Shown here: positions 26,134-35,184 of the stretch, piece by piece
How positions within the stretch are numbered: position 1 is the first letter of the stretch
Layout of the letters: the number at the start of each line of letters is the position of its first letter
NCBI GenBank assembly: GCA_937974625.1
Contig: CALJVJ010000304.1
Coordinates: 1 to 50,396, forward strand
Origin: an uncultured Saprospiraceae bacterium
Lineage (GTDB): Bacteria; Bacteroidota; Bacteroidia; Chitinophagales; Saprospiraceae
Direction: 5' to 3'
DNA: 50,396 bases
Position numbers and translations under genes: made by a program
The notes under the pieces: generated by a model
Database searches by the model: none
The model's input: the letters and a program-made list of their open reading frames with translations, nothing else
What the model was told of the DNA's origin: nothing

Positions 26134-28083
26134 TTAATGCGTTTCATCAAACTCCTCTAAAACCATCACTGCTGCTTCCCAAGACTCCATAGCTGTATCT
26201 AATTCGTCTTTCTTAGCTTGATATTCAGACATTACTTTCTGCTCATCGGCACTACCATAAAAACCAGATTTTGCCATTTTTTGCTCTAGTTGCTCAATCT
26301 TTTCTTCTAATTGACTAATCTTATTTTCCGCATTTTGTGCCTTTCTTTGAAGTCCTTTACGTTCCTTTTTTTCTTCGTAGGTTAATTCTCTTTTTTCGGT
26401 GGAGGCAACTGCTACTTTTGTAACAGGAGCCGTTTGATGCTTACTTTTTTCTAGTTCTACCTGCCGCATATTTTCCATCTCTCGTTTTTCCAAAAAGACA
26501 TTGACATCACCAATATGGTCATAGAGTTGTTTATCTCTAAATTCGATAGTTCGTGAGGTTAGTTCACCCAAAAAATCTCTATCGTGCGAAACGACTATCA
26601 TCGTTCCATCATATTTCATTAATGCTTGTTTTAGTACGTCTTTAGAAATCATATCTAAGTGATTGGTAGGTTCATCCAGTACCAATAAATTGAATGGTTT
26701 TAAAAGCAAACAAGCCAAAGCTAATCTTGCTCGCTCTCCTCCTGAAAGAACAGATACCTTCTTATCGACATCTTCTCCACTAAACATAAATGCCCCTAAG
26801 ATATTCCTTAATTTGGTACGCATTTCTGGCGGAGAGGCGTTTTCCATGGTTTCTAAAAGCGTCAAATTTGGATAAAGAGTATCTGATTGGTCTTGTGCAT
26901 AATAACCTACTTTGACGTTATGGCCCAACTTAATCTCTCCACTTGTATGGGGTAACTTATTGACTAATATTTTAGCCAAAGTGGTTTTTCCTTGCCCGTT
27001 TTGTCCAACAAAGGCAACTCTATCACCTCTGTCCAATTTTATATCAACTCCTTCCAAAACTTTTAATTCTCCGTAATTTTTCACTACATTTTGTCCGTCT
27101 ACTACGATGTCACCAGAACGAGGAGCAGCCGGAAAGCGTAAATTCATCGCACCTGCATCTTCACTATCAATCTCCACTCGCTCCATTTTATCCAATGCTT
27201 TTTGCATTGATTGCGCCATCTTAGTCTTATTGGCTTTCGCCATAAACCGAGCAATGGTTCTTTCTTTTTCCGCTATGACTTTTTGTTGATTTTGAAAAGT
27301 GGCTTTTTGCTTTTCTCGACGTTCTGTACGAAGTTGAACAAATTTACTATAAGAAGCTTTGTATTCGAATATATTTCCTAACTCTACTTCGATGGTTCTT
27401 TTAGTAACGGAATCGAGGAATTGCTTATCGTGCGAAATCGTAATAACGGCACTAGGATAGGTTTTTAAAAATTGTTCTAACCAAATAATAGACTCAATAT
27501 CTAAGTGGTTAGTCGGCTCATCCAGTAATAAATAATCTGGCTTTTGTAATAATAGTTTGGCTAACTCAATCCGCATTTTCCAACCACCACTAAACTCATC
27601 TGTCAATCGAGCTAAATCTTTATGTTTAAACCCCAGCCCTTTTAATATTCGTTCCGCATCGGCGACCATTGTGACGCCTCCTAAGAAACTAAATCGGTCA
27701 TTCAACTCCGAAAAATCTTCTATCAACTTGGCGTAAGCTGCACTTTCATAGTCCGTGCGCTCTGCCATTTCATTATTAATTTCTCCAATTCTTTTTTCAA
27801 TGCCTACTGCCTCATTAAAGGCTGTTAAGGTTTCTTCTATCACTGTTTTACCTTTTGGTAAAAACATTTCTTGGTGCAAAAATCCTAAGGTTTTCTCATT
27901 GGGCATGGTGATATTACCACCATGTGGTGAAATTTCTCCTGCAATAATTTTTAATAAAGTTGATTTTCCTGCGCCGTTCCTACCTACTAAGCCTACCTTA
28001 TCAGCATCGTGGATGACAAAATTGACACTATTCAATAAAATTCTATCTCCATATTGCACAAATACATTCGAGGCACTAATCAT
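26134..28083 (-). CDS. ABC-F family ATPase
   Basis: A 649-residue soluble protein with two ABC domains and no membrane segment. Domain 1 has Walker A GRNGAGKST near 36-44, signature FSGGWKMRIELA and Walker B LLLDEPTNHLD. Domain 2 has GQNGQGKTT, LSGGERARLALA and LVLDEPTNHLD. Between them is the basic linker (RTERREKQKATFQNQQK, then RTIARFMAKANKTKMAQ) that ABC-F factors insert near the ribosomal E/P site. The C-terminal 90 residues are a charged coiled coil (KKERKGLQRKAQNAENKISQ region). A translation factor role is likely; it is closest to the Uup/YdiF-like group by the coiled coil. Confidence 0.93.
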   Translation of the reverse strand: MISASNVFVQYGDRILLNSVNFVIHDADKVGLVGRNGAGKSTLLKIIAGEISPHGGNITMPNEKTLGFLHQEMFLPKGKTVIEETLTAFNEAVGIEKRIGEINNEMAERTDYESAAYAKLIEDFSELNDRFSFLGGVTMVADAERILKGLGFKHKDLARLTDEFSGGWKMRIELAKLLLQKPDYLLLDEPTNHLDIESIIWLEQFLKTYPSAVITISHDKQFLDSVTKRTIEVELGNIFEYKASYSKFVQLRTERREKQKATFQNQQKVIAEKERTIARFMAKANKTKMAQSMQKALDKMERVEIDSEDAGAMNLRFPAAPRSGDIVVDGQNVVKNYGELKVLEGVDIKLDRGDRVAFVGQNGQGKTTLAKILVNKLPHTSGEIKLGHNVKVGYYAQDQSDTLYPNLTLLETMENASPPEMRTKLRNILGAFMFSGEDVDKKVSVLSGGERARLALACLLLKPFNLLVLDEPTNHLDMISKDVLKQALMKYDGTMIVVSHDRDFLGELTSRTIEFRDKQLYDHIGDVNVFLEKREMENMRQVELEKSKHQTAPVTKVAVASTEKRELTYEEKKERKGLQRKAQNAENKISQLEEKIEQLEQKMAKSGFYGSADEQKVMSEYQAKKDELDTAMESWEAAVMVLEEFDETH

Positions 28084-28121
28084 TGATAATTATAAATTAT
28101 GAGTTATAAATTATGAGTTTG

Positions 28122-28129
28122 CAAAATTA
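28122..28129 (-). promoter_or_regulatory. Candidate -7 element for the ABC-F gene
   Basis: Read on the minus strand this is TAATTTTG, 39 bases before the ABC-F start. No clear TTG lies at the right distance. Between it and the start the 14-base unit TTATAAATTATGAG occurs as a near-perfect tandem pair (28090-28119). Confidence 0.4.
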
Positions 28130-28202
28130 CGGTTCATTTGGAAGAGTTGTTGGTTTCTCGATGGGTAAATTATTGAAATAGACTGTTTTAGGCGAATTAT
28201 AA

Positions 28203-28242
28203 ATAATAAAGGCAACTGTAGGTTAACAGCTGCCTTTATTAT
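28203..28242 (-). terminator. Terminator after the 169-residue membrane gene
   Basis: ATAATAAAGGCA at 28203-28214 pairs with TGCCTTTATTAT at 28231-28242, and CTGT/ACAG extends the stem after one mismatch, leaving a six-base loop. It lies 28 bases beyond the stop codon of the minus-strand gene at 28271. Confidence 0.7.
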
Positions 28243-28270
28243 CTAGTCTTCTAATCTTTTTTATTTACAA

Positions 28271-28780
28271 TTAGGAAGGTTTACTCAGTTTGGACCATCC
28301 AAATCGGAAAAACAAAATTAGTCCAATTAATATAAAGAAAACATATTGTACAGGCATATAAGAGAAAACATAAATTCTCGTTTTTTCCATAAACCACATA
28401 ATCATTAAAACGGCTCCAATCATCCATATTAAACCAGATAAGTTACCAAAACCAGGAATTTTATCTAAGTTAATGGACTTTCGAATAATCATTAAGGTAG
28501 CAAACATCGAAATGATTGGTAGAATCTGCGTGAATACATCAGAGTCCATCACACTTCTTCGCTCAAATAAAAATAAATAGATATTCAGTGTTACTGAAAA
28601 AATTCCAGGAACTGCTGCCAAATATATTAAGGTAGAATAATAAAATTTCCAAACAGGTTCATCTTCTTCGCCTCTGCCTATCACTGTACCGATAAAGGCG
28701 GCTAATGGAATTAGTAAAAAAAAGCCAACAATATAAGAAGGATTAACAGATAGTAAATCAAAAAATTCTTTAAGTGTCAT
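28271..28780 (-). CDS. Unknown five-helix membrane protein
   Basis: A 169-residue protein with about five hydrophobic segments (residues 15-34, 45-70, 85-100, 112-130 and 140-160). I do not recognise the family. Features are a short acidic loop GRGEEDEPVWKFYYS after the first helix and a basic C terminus. It stands alone between the ABC-F gene and gldB, with its own terminator and a possible promoter at 28807-28814. Probably a small inner-membrane protein of unknown role. Confidence 0.6.
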   Translation of the reverse strand: MTLKEFFDLLSVNPSYIVGFFLLIPLAAFIGTVIGRGEEDEPVWKFYYSTLIYLAAVPGIFSVTLNIYLFLFERRSVMDSDVFTQILPIISMFATLMIIRKSINLDKIPGFGNLSGLIWMIGAVLMIMWFMEKTRIYVFSYMPVQYVFFILIGLILFFRFGWSKLSKPS

Positions 28781-28806
28781 GACGAGTTATTTAATACGTT
28801 GAAAGC

Positions 28807-28814
28807 CAAAATTA
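28807..28814 (-). promoter_or_regulatory. Candidate -7 element for the unknown membrane gene
   Basis: Minus-strand TAATTTTG, 27 bases before the start at 28780. It is the same word as upstream of the ABC-F gene. A matching -33 element is not clear. Confidence 0.4.
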
Positions 28815-28921
28815 CGCCATTTTGATTATTTCTTATAGTGTTAAGCTTTGCTTAGCGAAAATAATTCAAAATGATTAGCTATGGTTCACATATTTGGTAC
28901 TTATGATTCATTTTAAAACAA

Positions 28922-29971
28922 TTATTTTCTTCTCGGTTTATATCGAGATTTGCTTAAAATTTCTTGCACATCATCTAAAGCAATTAATTCTTTTAAAGTA
29001 GTTTCTGGATGACGCTTCATGTAGGCTTTGACAATTTGCCATCCTATCCAATTGCCAACTTCTCCTGGTGATTCTTCCGTCAATCCTGCAGATTTAGGAG
29101 CGGTCGTGACTAAGGACTTAAAGGCTTGCACATCATCTGAATACATCAATTCTTCTTTAAGAAAGTAACCCCAAATATCCAATTCAAATGCATTGACCCA
29201 TGCTGTTTGTTGAGCGGTGTATCCCAATTTAATACTATCTGGTGCATAGGGTAGTAATTGGTCCAGAATGTATATCTTTTTTCCATTTTGGATAATGTGG
29301 TCAATGAATTTATTACCTTTTACGGGCCCTGCTATATCTTCGACCATGCCTTTGAAAATTTTAGAAGGCAGGTGTTCTTTGTCGTGCGTTCGGACGATAT
29401 ATTGAGGCAGACTTAAAGGGGGATAAGCATAAGGAGCATAATCTTTTCCAAGAAATAAATCTAATCCGATGGCTATTGCATTTCCTTTTGGAGGGATGGC
29501 AATACCATAAGAAAACTCAGAAATGAAGGTATAGAATTTAGGAATTTCTTTTTCTGGAAAATAGTGTTTATAAAATCTTAAACCTTGTTCTAACTCCTTT
29601 GTAACACTACCAAAATCACCATACACAGAATCTACTTTATGATGTAAATCTCTGACGAAAGGGTAGGTAAGAAACCCTTTGGTGTATTCTCTATATGCAC
29701 CTGTAGTATCCCATGGTTTTTTTATTTGTAAGGCACGCGTCAGATAAAAATCAGTGAAATCCGGATATTTTTCTTCCAGTTTTTCGATTCCTTCGGCTAC
29801 TTGATTGGTGTCTATACTAAATAGGTCTTGGTCAAACCGATTCACTTTTACCTCAACTTGCACTCCACTAACATCAGGAATGTTCTTATCTTTGTCCTCC
29901 AAACAGCTTGACAAACAAATTAAACTAAGAAATAATATAAAGAAAGTGGAAAAATTGTTTTTCGCGAACAT
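28922..29971 (-). CDS. gldB: Gliding motility lipoprotein GldB
   Basis: A 349-residue lipoprotein with a hydrophobic N terminus and the lipobox-like LSSC at about residues 20-23. The mature part starts with VNRFDQDLFSID, has LDLFLGKDYAPYAYPPLSLP and QYIVRTHDKEHLPSK in the middle, and ends IGWQIVKAYMKRHPE ... KSRYKPRRK, all characteristic of GldB. GldB is required for gliding in Flavobacterium and is linked to type 9 secretion; its exact function is unknown. It is divergent from a PorT-like barrel gene with less than 100 bases between, so the two may share control. Confidence 0.88.
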   Translation of the reverse strand: MFAKNNFSTFFILFLSLICLSSCLEDKDKNIPDVSGVQVEVKVNRFDQDLFSIDTNQVAEGIEKLEEKYPDFTDFYLTRALQIKKPWDTTGAYREYTKGFLTYPFVRDLHHKVDSVYGDFGSVTKELEQGLRFYKHYFPEKEIPKFYTFISEFSYGIAIPPKGNAIAIGLDLFLGKDYAPYAYPPLSLPQYIVRTHDKEHLPSKIFKGMVEDIAGPVKGNKFIDHIIQNGKKIYILDQLLPYAPDSIKLGYTAQQTAWVNAFELDIWGYFLKEELMYSDDVQAFKSLVTTAPKSAGLTEESPGEVGNWIGWQIVKAYMKRHPETTLKELIALDDVQEILSKSRYKPRRK

Positions 29972-30067
29972 AAAATAGTGCTTTTTTGCGTTTCTGTAGA
30001 GCCAAGCTCAGTTTTTTACAATACAAAAATGATTTTTAAAAAAAGTCATAGACTCAACTTTTATAAA

Positions 30068-30808
30068 ATGAAAAAAATTGTCTCTCTTATCACCTTTTTT
30101 TCGCTGCTGACTAACATTGGCTTCAGTCAATTAGATTTCAATGATAAGGAATTGCGATTAGGATTCCAATTAAGCCCTTCGTTTAGCTGGATGTCTACGG
30201 ATGATAATTTAATTAATGGAAATGGCACCAATGTCGGTTTGAAATTGGGCATGGTGAGTGAATATTATTTTCGAGAAAATTATGCCATTGTCAGTGGGCT
30301 AAGTTTTGCTTTTAATCAAGGCGGTACGCTGCGACATGTGGAAGGTGGAAATTTTTGGACTAAATCTGAATTAAGTGATTTAGCTTTAAACGACTTACCT
30401 GCTGGTGTTAATTTAAAATACCACATCCAATATCTAGAAATTCCTTTTGGTTTAAAGATGCGGACTAAGGAATTTGGTTACCTACGCTATTTTGCAGAAA
30501 TTCCACTTTTTTCATTAGGGTTTAAACTGCAAGCTAGAGGAGATGTTGCAGGTACTTCTTCCTTAGACCGTGAAAGAGAAAATATCACTGAAGACGTCAA
30601 TCTATTTAATCTCACGTGGGGATTTGGCGGCGGTGTACAATATGCATTGTCTGAAAGTACGGCTTTAATTGGCGGAATAATTTATAGACAAGGCTTTTCC
30701 GATGTAACGGATGACGCAGCTATGAAAATAAACGGGATGGACATGACTAGAGAAAATTCTAAAGGTATAATTAAGAGTATTACCATTAGATTTGGGCTTC
30801 TTTTTTAA
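30068..30808 (+). CDS. Outer-membrane beta-barrel protein, PorT-like
   Basis: A 246-residue protein from the ATG at 30068, which opens a clean signal peptide (KKIVSLITFFSLLTNIGFSQ). The frame extends upstream to 29978, but that would put 30 odd residues before the signal. The mature part alternates short amphipathic strands (GFQLSPSFSWM, GLKLGMVSEYYF, YLEIPFGLKMRTKEFGYL, LTWGFGGGVQYALS) and ends with a Phe-type barrel strand, ITIRFGLLF. This is the eight-strand PorT/porin-like family common in Bacteroidota; true PorT serves type 9 secretion. Neighbouring gldB favours that, but the assignment to PorT itself is not certain. Confidence 0.75.
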   Translation: MKKIVSLITFFSLLTNIGFSQLDFNDKELRLGFQLSPSFSWMSTDDNLINGNGTNVGLKLGMVSEYYFRENYAIVSGLSFAFNQGGTLRHVEGGNFWTKSELSDLALNDLPAGVNLKYHIQYLEIPFGLKMRTKEFGYLRYFAEIPLFSLGFKLQARGDVAGTSSLDRERENITEDVNLFNLTWGFGGGVQYALSESTALIGGIIYRQGFSDVTDDAAMKINGMDMTRENSKGIIKSITIRFGLLF

Positions 30809-30854
30809 GGAGTAACCCAAGGGACATTTTCAAGCATTTAATGCCTAATTTTCT

Positions 30855-30862
30855 TATCTTCG
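30855..30862 (+). promoter_or_regulatory. Candidate -7 element for nadC
   Basis: TATCTTCG, one mismatch from TAnnTTTG, 78 bases before the nadC ATG. No clear TTG lies upstream, so this is a weak candidate. Confidence 0.35.
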
Positions 30863-30940
30863 TCCGAATTTTAAAAAAGAAATTTATACTAGGCCTAGTT
30901 GTACTTATCTCAAGGCCTGAAAACACACAAAAGACTAAAA

Positions 30941-31801
30941 ATGACTGGCGGATTAATAACAGAAGATTACATTAATGATTTTATTGACAAGGCACTAATG
31001 GAAGATGTTCAAGACGGTGATCATACTTCCCTCGCTTGCATCCCTGCTGCCGCAAGAACCAAAGCAAAATTATTGGTAAAAGATGACGGGGTCATCGCTG
31101 GAATAGAATTAGCTCAACGTATTTTTAAGAAAGTTGACCCAACTTCAACGATAAAATTATTTAAAAAAGATGGCGAAGCTATCCGATATGGCGAAATTGC
31201 TTTTGAGGTAGAATGCAATTCTCAAGCACTCTTAAAAGCAGAGCGATTGGTATTAAATACGATGCAGCGAATGAGTGGCATTGCGACGATGTCCAACAGA
31301 TTTAAATTTGAAGTAGAAGATTTACCTGTAACGATTCTCGATACTCGAAAGACGACTCCATTATTACGATTTTTGGAAAAATGGGCAGTGAAGGTAGGTG
31401 GTTGTTCCAACTATCGTTATGGTTTGTATGATAGAATTATGATTAAAGACAATCATATTGATGCCTGTGGTGGAATTAGAGAAGCTATCAAAGAGGTAAA
31501 TGTCTATTTAGAAAGAAATAATAAAAAACTACCTATTACCGTAGAAGTAAGAAATCTAGTAGAATTGCATAAAGTGCTAGACATAGGTATGGTGGATAGA
31601 ATTATGCTAGATAACTTTGAAGTGCCACTTTTAAAAGAAGCAGTAGCAACAATTGGGGACAGATTTGAAACAGAAGCTTCTGGAGGGGTAACTATTTATA
31701 CAGTAAGAGAGATTGCTAAATCAGGTGTGCAATATGTTTCTGTAGGTGCTTTGACGCATTCTGCGACGAGCTTAGATTTAAGCTTGAAGGTAATTAAGTA
31801 A
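30941..31801 (+). CDS. nadC: Nicotinate-nucleotide pyrophosphorylase (carboxylating)
   Basis: A 286-residue cytoplasmic enzyme that makes nicotinate mononucleotide from quinolinate and PRPP in NAD synthesis. Motifs: EDVQDGDHTS near the N terminus, ERLVLNTMQRMSGIAT around 102-117, TRKTTPLLRFLEKWAVKVGG for PRPP and substrate binding, then RIMIKDNHI, TVEVRN, DRIMLDNF, EASGGV and VGALTHS. The ATG at 30941 starts right before the normal N terminus; a TTG 42 bases upstream is in frame but unlikely. No other NAD gene is adjacent. Confidence 0.96.
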   Translation: MTGGLITEDYINDFIDKALMEDVQDGDHTSLACIPAAARTKAKLLVKDDGVIAGIELAQRIFKKVDPTSTIKLFKKDGEAIRYGEIAFEVECNSQALLKAERLVLNTMQRMSGIATMSNRFKFEVEDLPVTILDTRKTTPLLRFLEKWAVKVGGCSNYRYGLYDRIMIKDNHIDACGGIREAIKEVNVYLERNNKKLPITVEVRNLVELHKVLDIGMVDRIMLDNFEVPLLKEAVATIGDRFETEASGGVTIYTVREIAKSGVQYVSVGALTHSATSLDLSLKVIK

Positions 31802-31812
31802 CTTGAATATTG

Positions 31813-31848
31813 GATGCTAGATACTCGACTAAACCAGTATCTAGCATC
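31813..31848. terminator. Hairpin between convergent nadC and DUF4159 gene
   Basis: GATGCTAGATACT at 31813-31825 pairs perfectly with AGTATCTAGCATC at 31836-31848. It ends both converging transcripts if it acts as a terminator; T runs are weak. Related words (GCTTGATACTGG, CTCTAGCGTC) occur near 32553-32590 in the next gap. Confidence 0.6.
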
Positions 31849-31860
31849 TTCGTATCGAGC

Positions 31861-32526
31861 CTACTGCTCAAAAGCAAATTGTACAATATTAGCGCCCATT
31901 TGTAGCGCATTTCTTCTTGCCTCTGGTGTATCTTTATGGACTTCTTGGTCCTCCCAACCGTCTCCTAAATCACTTTCATAAGAATAAAAGCAAACCAATC
32001 TACCTTCGTGGAAGATGCCAAATCCTTGTGCAGGTTTATCATCGTGCTTATGAATTTTTGGTAAGCCATTCTTAAAATCAAATTTCTGATGATAAATTTG
32101 ATGCTCAAATGGTAACTCGATGAATTCTTGTTCTGGAAACACCTTTTTCATAGCGATACGTACATAAGGGTCCATGCCGTAATTATCGTCTATGTGCAAA
32201 AATCCACCAGCAATTAAATAATTCCGTAAATTTTCTGCTTCAAAATCGGAGAAGACTACGTTTCCGTGACCAGTCATGTGTAAAAAAGCATAATCGAACA
32301 AAGCAGCATTCCCTACTTCCACTGTTCCATAATCTCTATCGAAATTAGTGCCTAACTCTTTATTACAAAAAGTAGCTAGATTGGGTAATGCAGTTGGATT
32401 GGAATACCAGTCTCCACCTCCATTGTATTTTAATAAACCCATTTTTAAAATGGCGGTATTTTGATAGTTACCCGTAAATCCAAAAAGAATAAATAGCGTA
32501 GTTAACGATAAGATTATATTTTTCAT
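31861..32526 (-). CDS. DUF4159 protein, exported
   Basis: A 221-residue protein with an N-terminal signal peptide (about 1-20). Recognisable blocks are ILKMGLLKYNGGGDWYSNPTAL, the Rossmann-like FAFLHMTGHGNVVFSDFE region (YAFLHMTGHG), GGFLHIDDNYGMDPY and GIFHEGRLVCFYSYESDLGDGW. This fits DUF4159, a domain related to glutamine-amidotransferase-like folds with no known activity. Mature protein should be periplasmic or lipid-free outer surface. It is followed on the same strand by no close gene; rsmE lies 120 bases upstream in its transcription direction. Confidence 0.85.
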   Translation of the reverse strand: MKNIILSLTTLFILFGFTGNYQNTAILKMGLLKYNGGGDWYSNPTALPNLATFCNKELGTNFDRDYGTVEVGNAALFDYAFLHMTGHGNVVFSDFEAENLRNYLIAGGFLHIDDNYGMDPYVRIAMKKVFPEQEFIELPFEHQIYHQKFDFKNGLPKIHKHDDKPAQGFGIFHEGRLVCFYSYESDLGDGWEDQEVHKDTPEARRNALQMGANIVQFAFEQ

Positions 32527-32646
32527 CCGTATGTTTTAATACTAGTTGCTGAATGCTTGATACTGGATGTATCGTGCCAGTCTCTAGCGTCTATTTTATT
32601 ACTTAAATATCTTTTTCAACAATTGTCTCTTCACCTCTCAGCTTTT

Positions 32647-33345
32647 TCATTCGTTCAACAAATTCAAAGTATGGCAAGCCACGATGCCTGCTGTTTCTGT
32701 GCGTAGGCGACTTTTTCCTAAATTGATACCTTGAAAACCATTATCAAAAGCCATGCTTAATTCGTCTTTAGAAAAATCGCCTTCTGGTCCAATTAATAAT
32801 AAAACGTCTTTTTTAGCAGAGTAGTTGTCTTTCAACGCCGCATTTTCTGCCCCTTGCGCAATATATTTTACAACCTTGGTACGTGGTAGTTGGAGGAATT
32901 GTTTAAAAGAAATAGGTTCGTTTAATATAGGTAAGTAAGCTTTTAGGGATTGCTTCATGGCTGCGACCAATATTTTACGGAGTCGGTCGGTTCGTAATTT
33001 TCGTCTCTCGGAATGATGGCAAATGATAGGAGTAATTTCATCAATACCGATTTCGGTTGCTTTTTCCAGAAACCATTCTAAGCGATTCGTATTTTTGGTA
33101 GGTGCAATGGCGATATGTAAATTAAAGCGACGTTTGTTAAATCCTTGTTGCGTTTTGATAATTTGAATCACGCATTTTTTCTTGCCTGTTTCATGAATAA
33201 TACCTTCATAAAAACCTCCCGAGCCGTCTACAAAGGAAATAGCATCACCTTCTTTTTTTCGTAATACCTGCACACAATGACGTGCCTGTTCGGTATCTAA
33301 ATGGGCGATGTTGCCATCAATATTATCAGTATAAAATAGAATCAT
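32647..33345 (-). CDS. rsmE: 16S rRNA m3U1498 methyltransferase
   Basis: A 232-residue SPOUT-class methyltransferase. After an N-terminal PUA-like part (HLDTEQARHCVQVLRKKEGD) the SAM-binding trefoil knot shows LLIGPEGDFSKDEL near 175-190 and LGKSRLRTETAGI near 207-219, both diagnostic of RsmE. NRLEWFLEKATEIGIDEITP is also typical. It modifies U1498 of 16S rRNA. Start is the ATG complementary to 33343-33345. Confidence 0.96.
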   Translation of the reverse strand: MILFYTDNIDGNIAHLDTEQARHCVQVLRKKEGDAISFVDGSGGFYEGIIHETGKKKCVIQIIKTQQGFNKRRFNLHIAIAPTKNTNRLEWFLEKATEIGIDEITPIICHHSERRKLRTDRLRKILVAAMKQSLKAYLPILNEPISFKQFLQLPRTKVVKYIAQGAENAALKDNYSAKKDVLLLIGPEGDFSKDELSMAFDNGFQGINLGKSRLRTETAGIVACHTLNLLNE

Positions 33346-33435
33346 ATTTAGCTATTATCAATCTTGTACTCGGAGAAAACAGCAAACTGCTAATTCCCAA
33401 CTGCTATTTACTAAAACATTGAACCAAAAATATGC

Positions 33436-33443
33436 TACTTTTG
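33436..33443 (+). promoter_or_regulatory. Candidate -7 element upstream of rseP
   Basis: TACTTTTG matches TAnnTTTG. The nearest TTG, at 33419-33421, leaves only 14 bases of spacer, so the -33 match is poor. The leader to rseP would be about 190 bases and contains a GC-rich palindromic stretch near 33592-33622 (CCCG...CGGG). Confidence 0.45.
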
Positions 33444-33639
33444 CATGCGAGCCAAAACAATAGGTATAAAACTGTCGTTTTACCTTAGAATTATTGGCGC
33501 AAAATTTGAAAATTGATTTGATTTTTAGACCTATGATTGTTTAAAGCCTTGGCTTAATAGCAACTTTTAAATTTTAGGTTTTGAATTTTAGACCTGCCCG
33601 ACTAGCTGTCAGGCTGACGGGTTTTAAATTAAAATACAC

Positions 33640-34977
33640 ATGGATTATGTGGTTATGGCGGGGCAACTCTTTTTGAGTTTGTCCATTTTGATTGTTTTAC
33701 ATGAGATGGGGCACTTTTTCCCAGCTAAATGGTTTAACACTAGAGTTGAAAAATTCTATTTATTTTTTGACCCTTGGTTTGAATTATTTAAGTACAAAAA
33801 AGGAGATACAGAATATGGTATCGGTTGGTTACCGCTAGGTGGCTATGTAAAAATATCAGGGATGATTGATGAAAGTATGGATAGAGAGCAAATGAAATTA
33901 CCGCCGCAGCCCTGGGAATTCCGTTCGAAGCCGGCTTGGCAACGATTAATTATCATGCTAGGCGGAGTGACAGTCAACTTTATTCTAGGTATTCTTTTAT
34001 TTGGTTTAGTGTTATGGAATTGGGGGGAAGAATATTTGCCTAATGAAAATGCGACTTACGGTATTCATGTCGATTCGCTAGGTATGGATTTAGGATTGCA
34101 GAATGGAGATAAGATTTTGGCAATTGGTGGTAATTCAGTTGAAAAATTTGGTGGTAATTTTTTGAGAAGAGAAATTATTATCAATGATGCTAAAACGGTG
34201 ACAGTAGAAAGAAATAGTCAAGAGAAGAAGATAAATATTGACGAAAAATATGTTGATATTTTATCTAGACACGAGAATAAGGGGATGCAAATTTTTGCAC
34301 CAAGATTGCCTTTTGTTGTTAGTACTGTTCAAAAAGATAGCCCTGCTGAAAAAGCAGCACTAAAAGTTAAAGATAAAATTATTGCAATCAACGGTATTCC
34401 AACTCCTTTTTGGGATATTTTTTCTGTAGAAGCCAAGAAAAATAAGGGGAATCCAGTATCTATTAAGTTGATAAGAAATGATAGAGATACGCTTACTAAA
34501 AATTTGACTTTAACGGAGACTGGATTAATCGGTGTAACCAGAGCATATATAACCGAGTTTTTTGACACAAAAAAACAAACTTATTCCTTCGCTGAAGCTA
34601 TGCCAGCGGGTTACCGAAAAAGCTACAATTTTTTAGCAGACCAAATCAAAGCTTTTGGTCAAATCTTCAAAGGTAAAATCAAAGCATCTGAAAGTTTAGG
34701 TGGTTTTGGGTCGATTGCAGGTATGTTCCCTACAACTTGGGATTGGGAGCGATTCTGGACAATGACTGCTATTTTATCGCTAATTCTAGGATTTATGAAT
34801 TTATTACCAATTCCTGCTTTAGACGGAGGTCATGTGATGTTCCTTTTATATGAAGTAGTCAGTGGTAGAAAGCCGAGTGATAAATTTATGGAATATGCCA
34901 CGATAGCAGGATTTGTCTTAGTCATGGGACTAGTGCTATTTGCCAATTATCAAGATATACGTCGCTTTTTCTTTTAG
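33640..34977 (+). CDS. rseP: Site-2 protease RseP
   Basis: A 445-residue membrane zinc metalloprotease that cleaves single-pass proteins within the membrane, for example anti-sigma factors. The catalytic HEMGH is at about residues 22-26 in the first helix, a PDZ region spans about 220-295 (SPAEKAALKVKDKIIAING), and the second active-site motif NLLPIPALDGGH lies near 387-398 in the last helices. An extra PDZ-like part is at about 130-175. Length is normal. The usual neighbour dxr is absent here. Confidence 0.95.
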   Translation: MDYVVMAGQLFLSLSILIVLHEMGHFFPAKWFNTRVEKFYLFFDPWFELFKYKKGDTEYGIGWLPLGGYVKISGMIDESMDREQMKLPPQPWEFRSKPAWQRLIIMLGGVTVNFILGILLFGLVLWNWGEEYLPNENATYGIHVDSLGMDLGLQNGDKILAIGGNSVEKFGGNFLRREIIINDAKTVTVERNSQEKKINIDEKYVDILSRHENKGMQIFAPRLPFVVSTVQKDSPAEKAALKVKDKIIAINGIPTPFWDIFSVEAKKNKGNPVSIKLIRNDRDTLTKNLTLTETGLIGVTRAYITEFFDTKKQTYSFAEAMPAGYRKSYNFLADQIKAFGQIFKGKIKASESLGGFGSIAGMFPTTWDWERFWTMTAILSLILGFMNLLPIPALDGGHVMFLLYEVVSGRKPSDKFMEYATIAGFVLVMGLVLFANYQDIRRFFF

Positions 34978-35096
34978 TAGATTAGTGAGTATAAACCGCT
35001 TCGCTGAGAGAATAGAGGTTTTACCAAGTCGTTCTCTGTTTAGTTGGCAAACAGTGTTTAATGCTGTAAACAAAATGGTTAATACACTCCATAAAT

Positions 35097-35136
35097 AAAA
35101 ATGCACAAGGTCTAGCTACAGATTTTGTGCATTTTT
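35097..35136 (+). terminator. Terminator after rseP
   Basis: AAAAATGCACAA at 35097-35108 pairs with TTGTGCATTTTT at 35125-35136 around a 16-base loop, with the right arm ending in T residues. It precedes the MFS gene and excludes the early in-frame TTG at 35125, which lies inside the right arm. Confidence 0.8.
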
Positions 35137-35184
35137 ATTTTGTATCGTCTATTCTCTCTATTCTCTCATTTCTATTCTCAAAAT

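Noticed and set aside
29886-29893. TATCTTTG inside gldB as promoter for the PorT-like gene
   Set aside because: It matches the -7 word, but no TTG lies at the right distance and it is inside coding DNA.
29978-30067. Upstream extension of the PorT-like gene
   Set aside because: The added residues precede a complete signal peptide, so export would be hidden; the ATG at 30068 fits better.
30899-30940. TTG start 42 bases upstream in nadC
   Set aside because: The normal NadC N terminus begins at the ATG 30941 and the added residues are not family-like.
35125-35184. TTG start of the MFS gene
   Set aside because: It lies within the right arm of the rseP terminator and adds residues before the normal N terminus.
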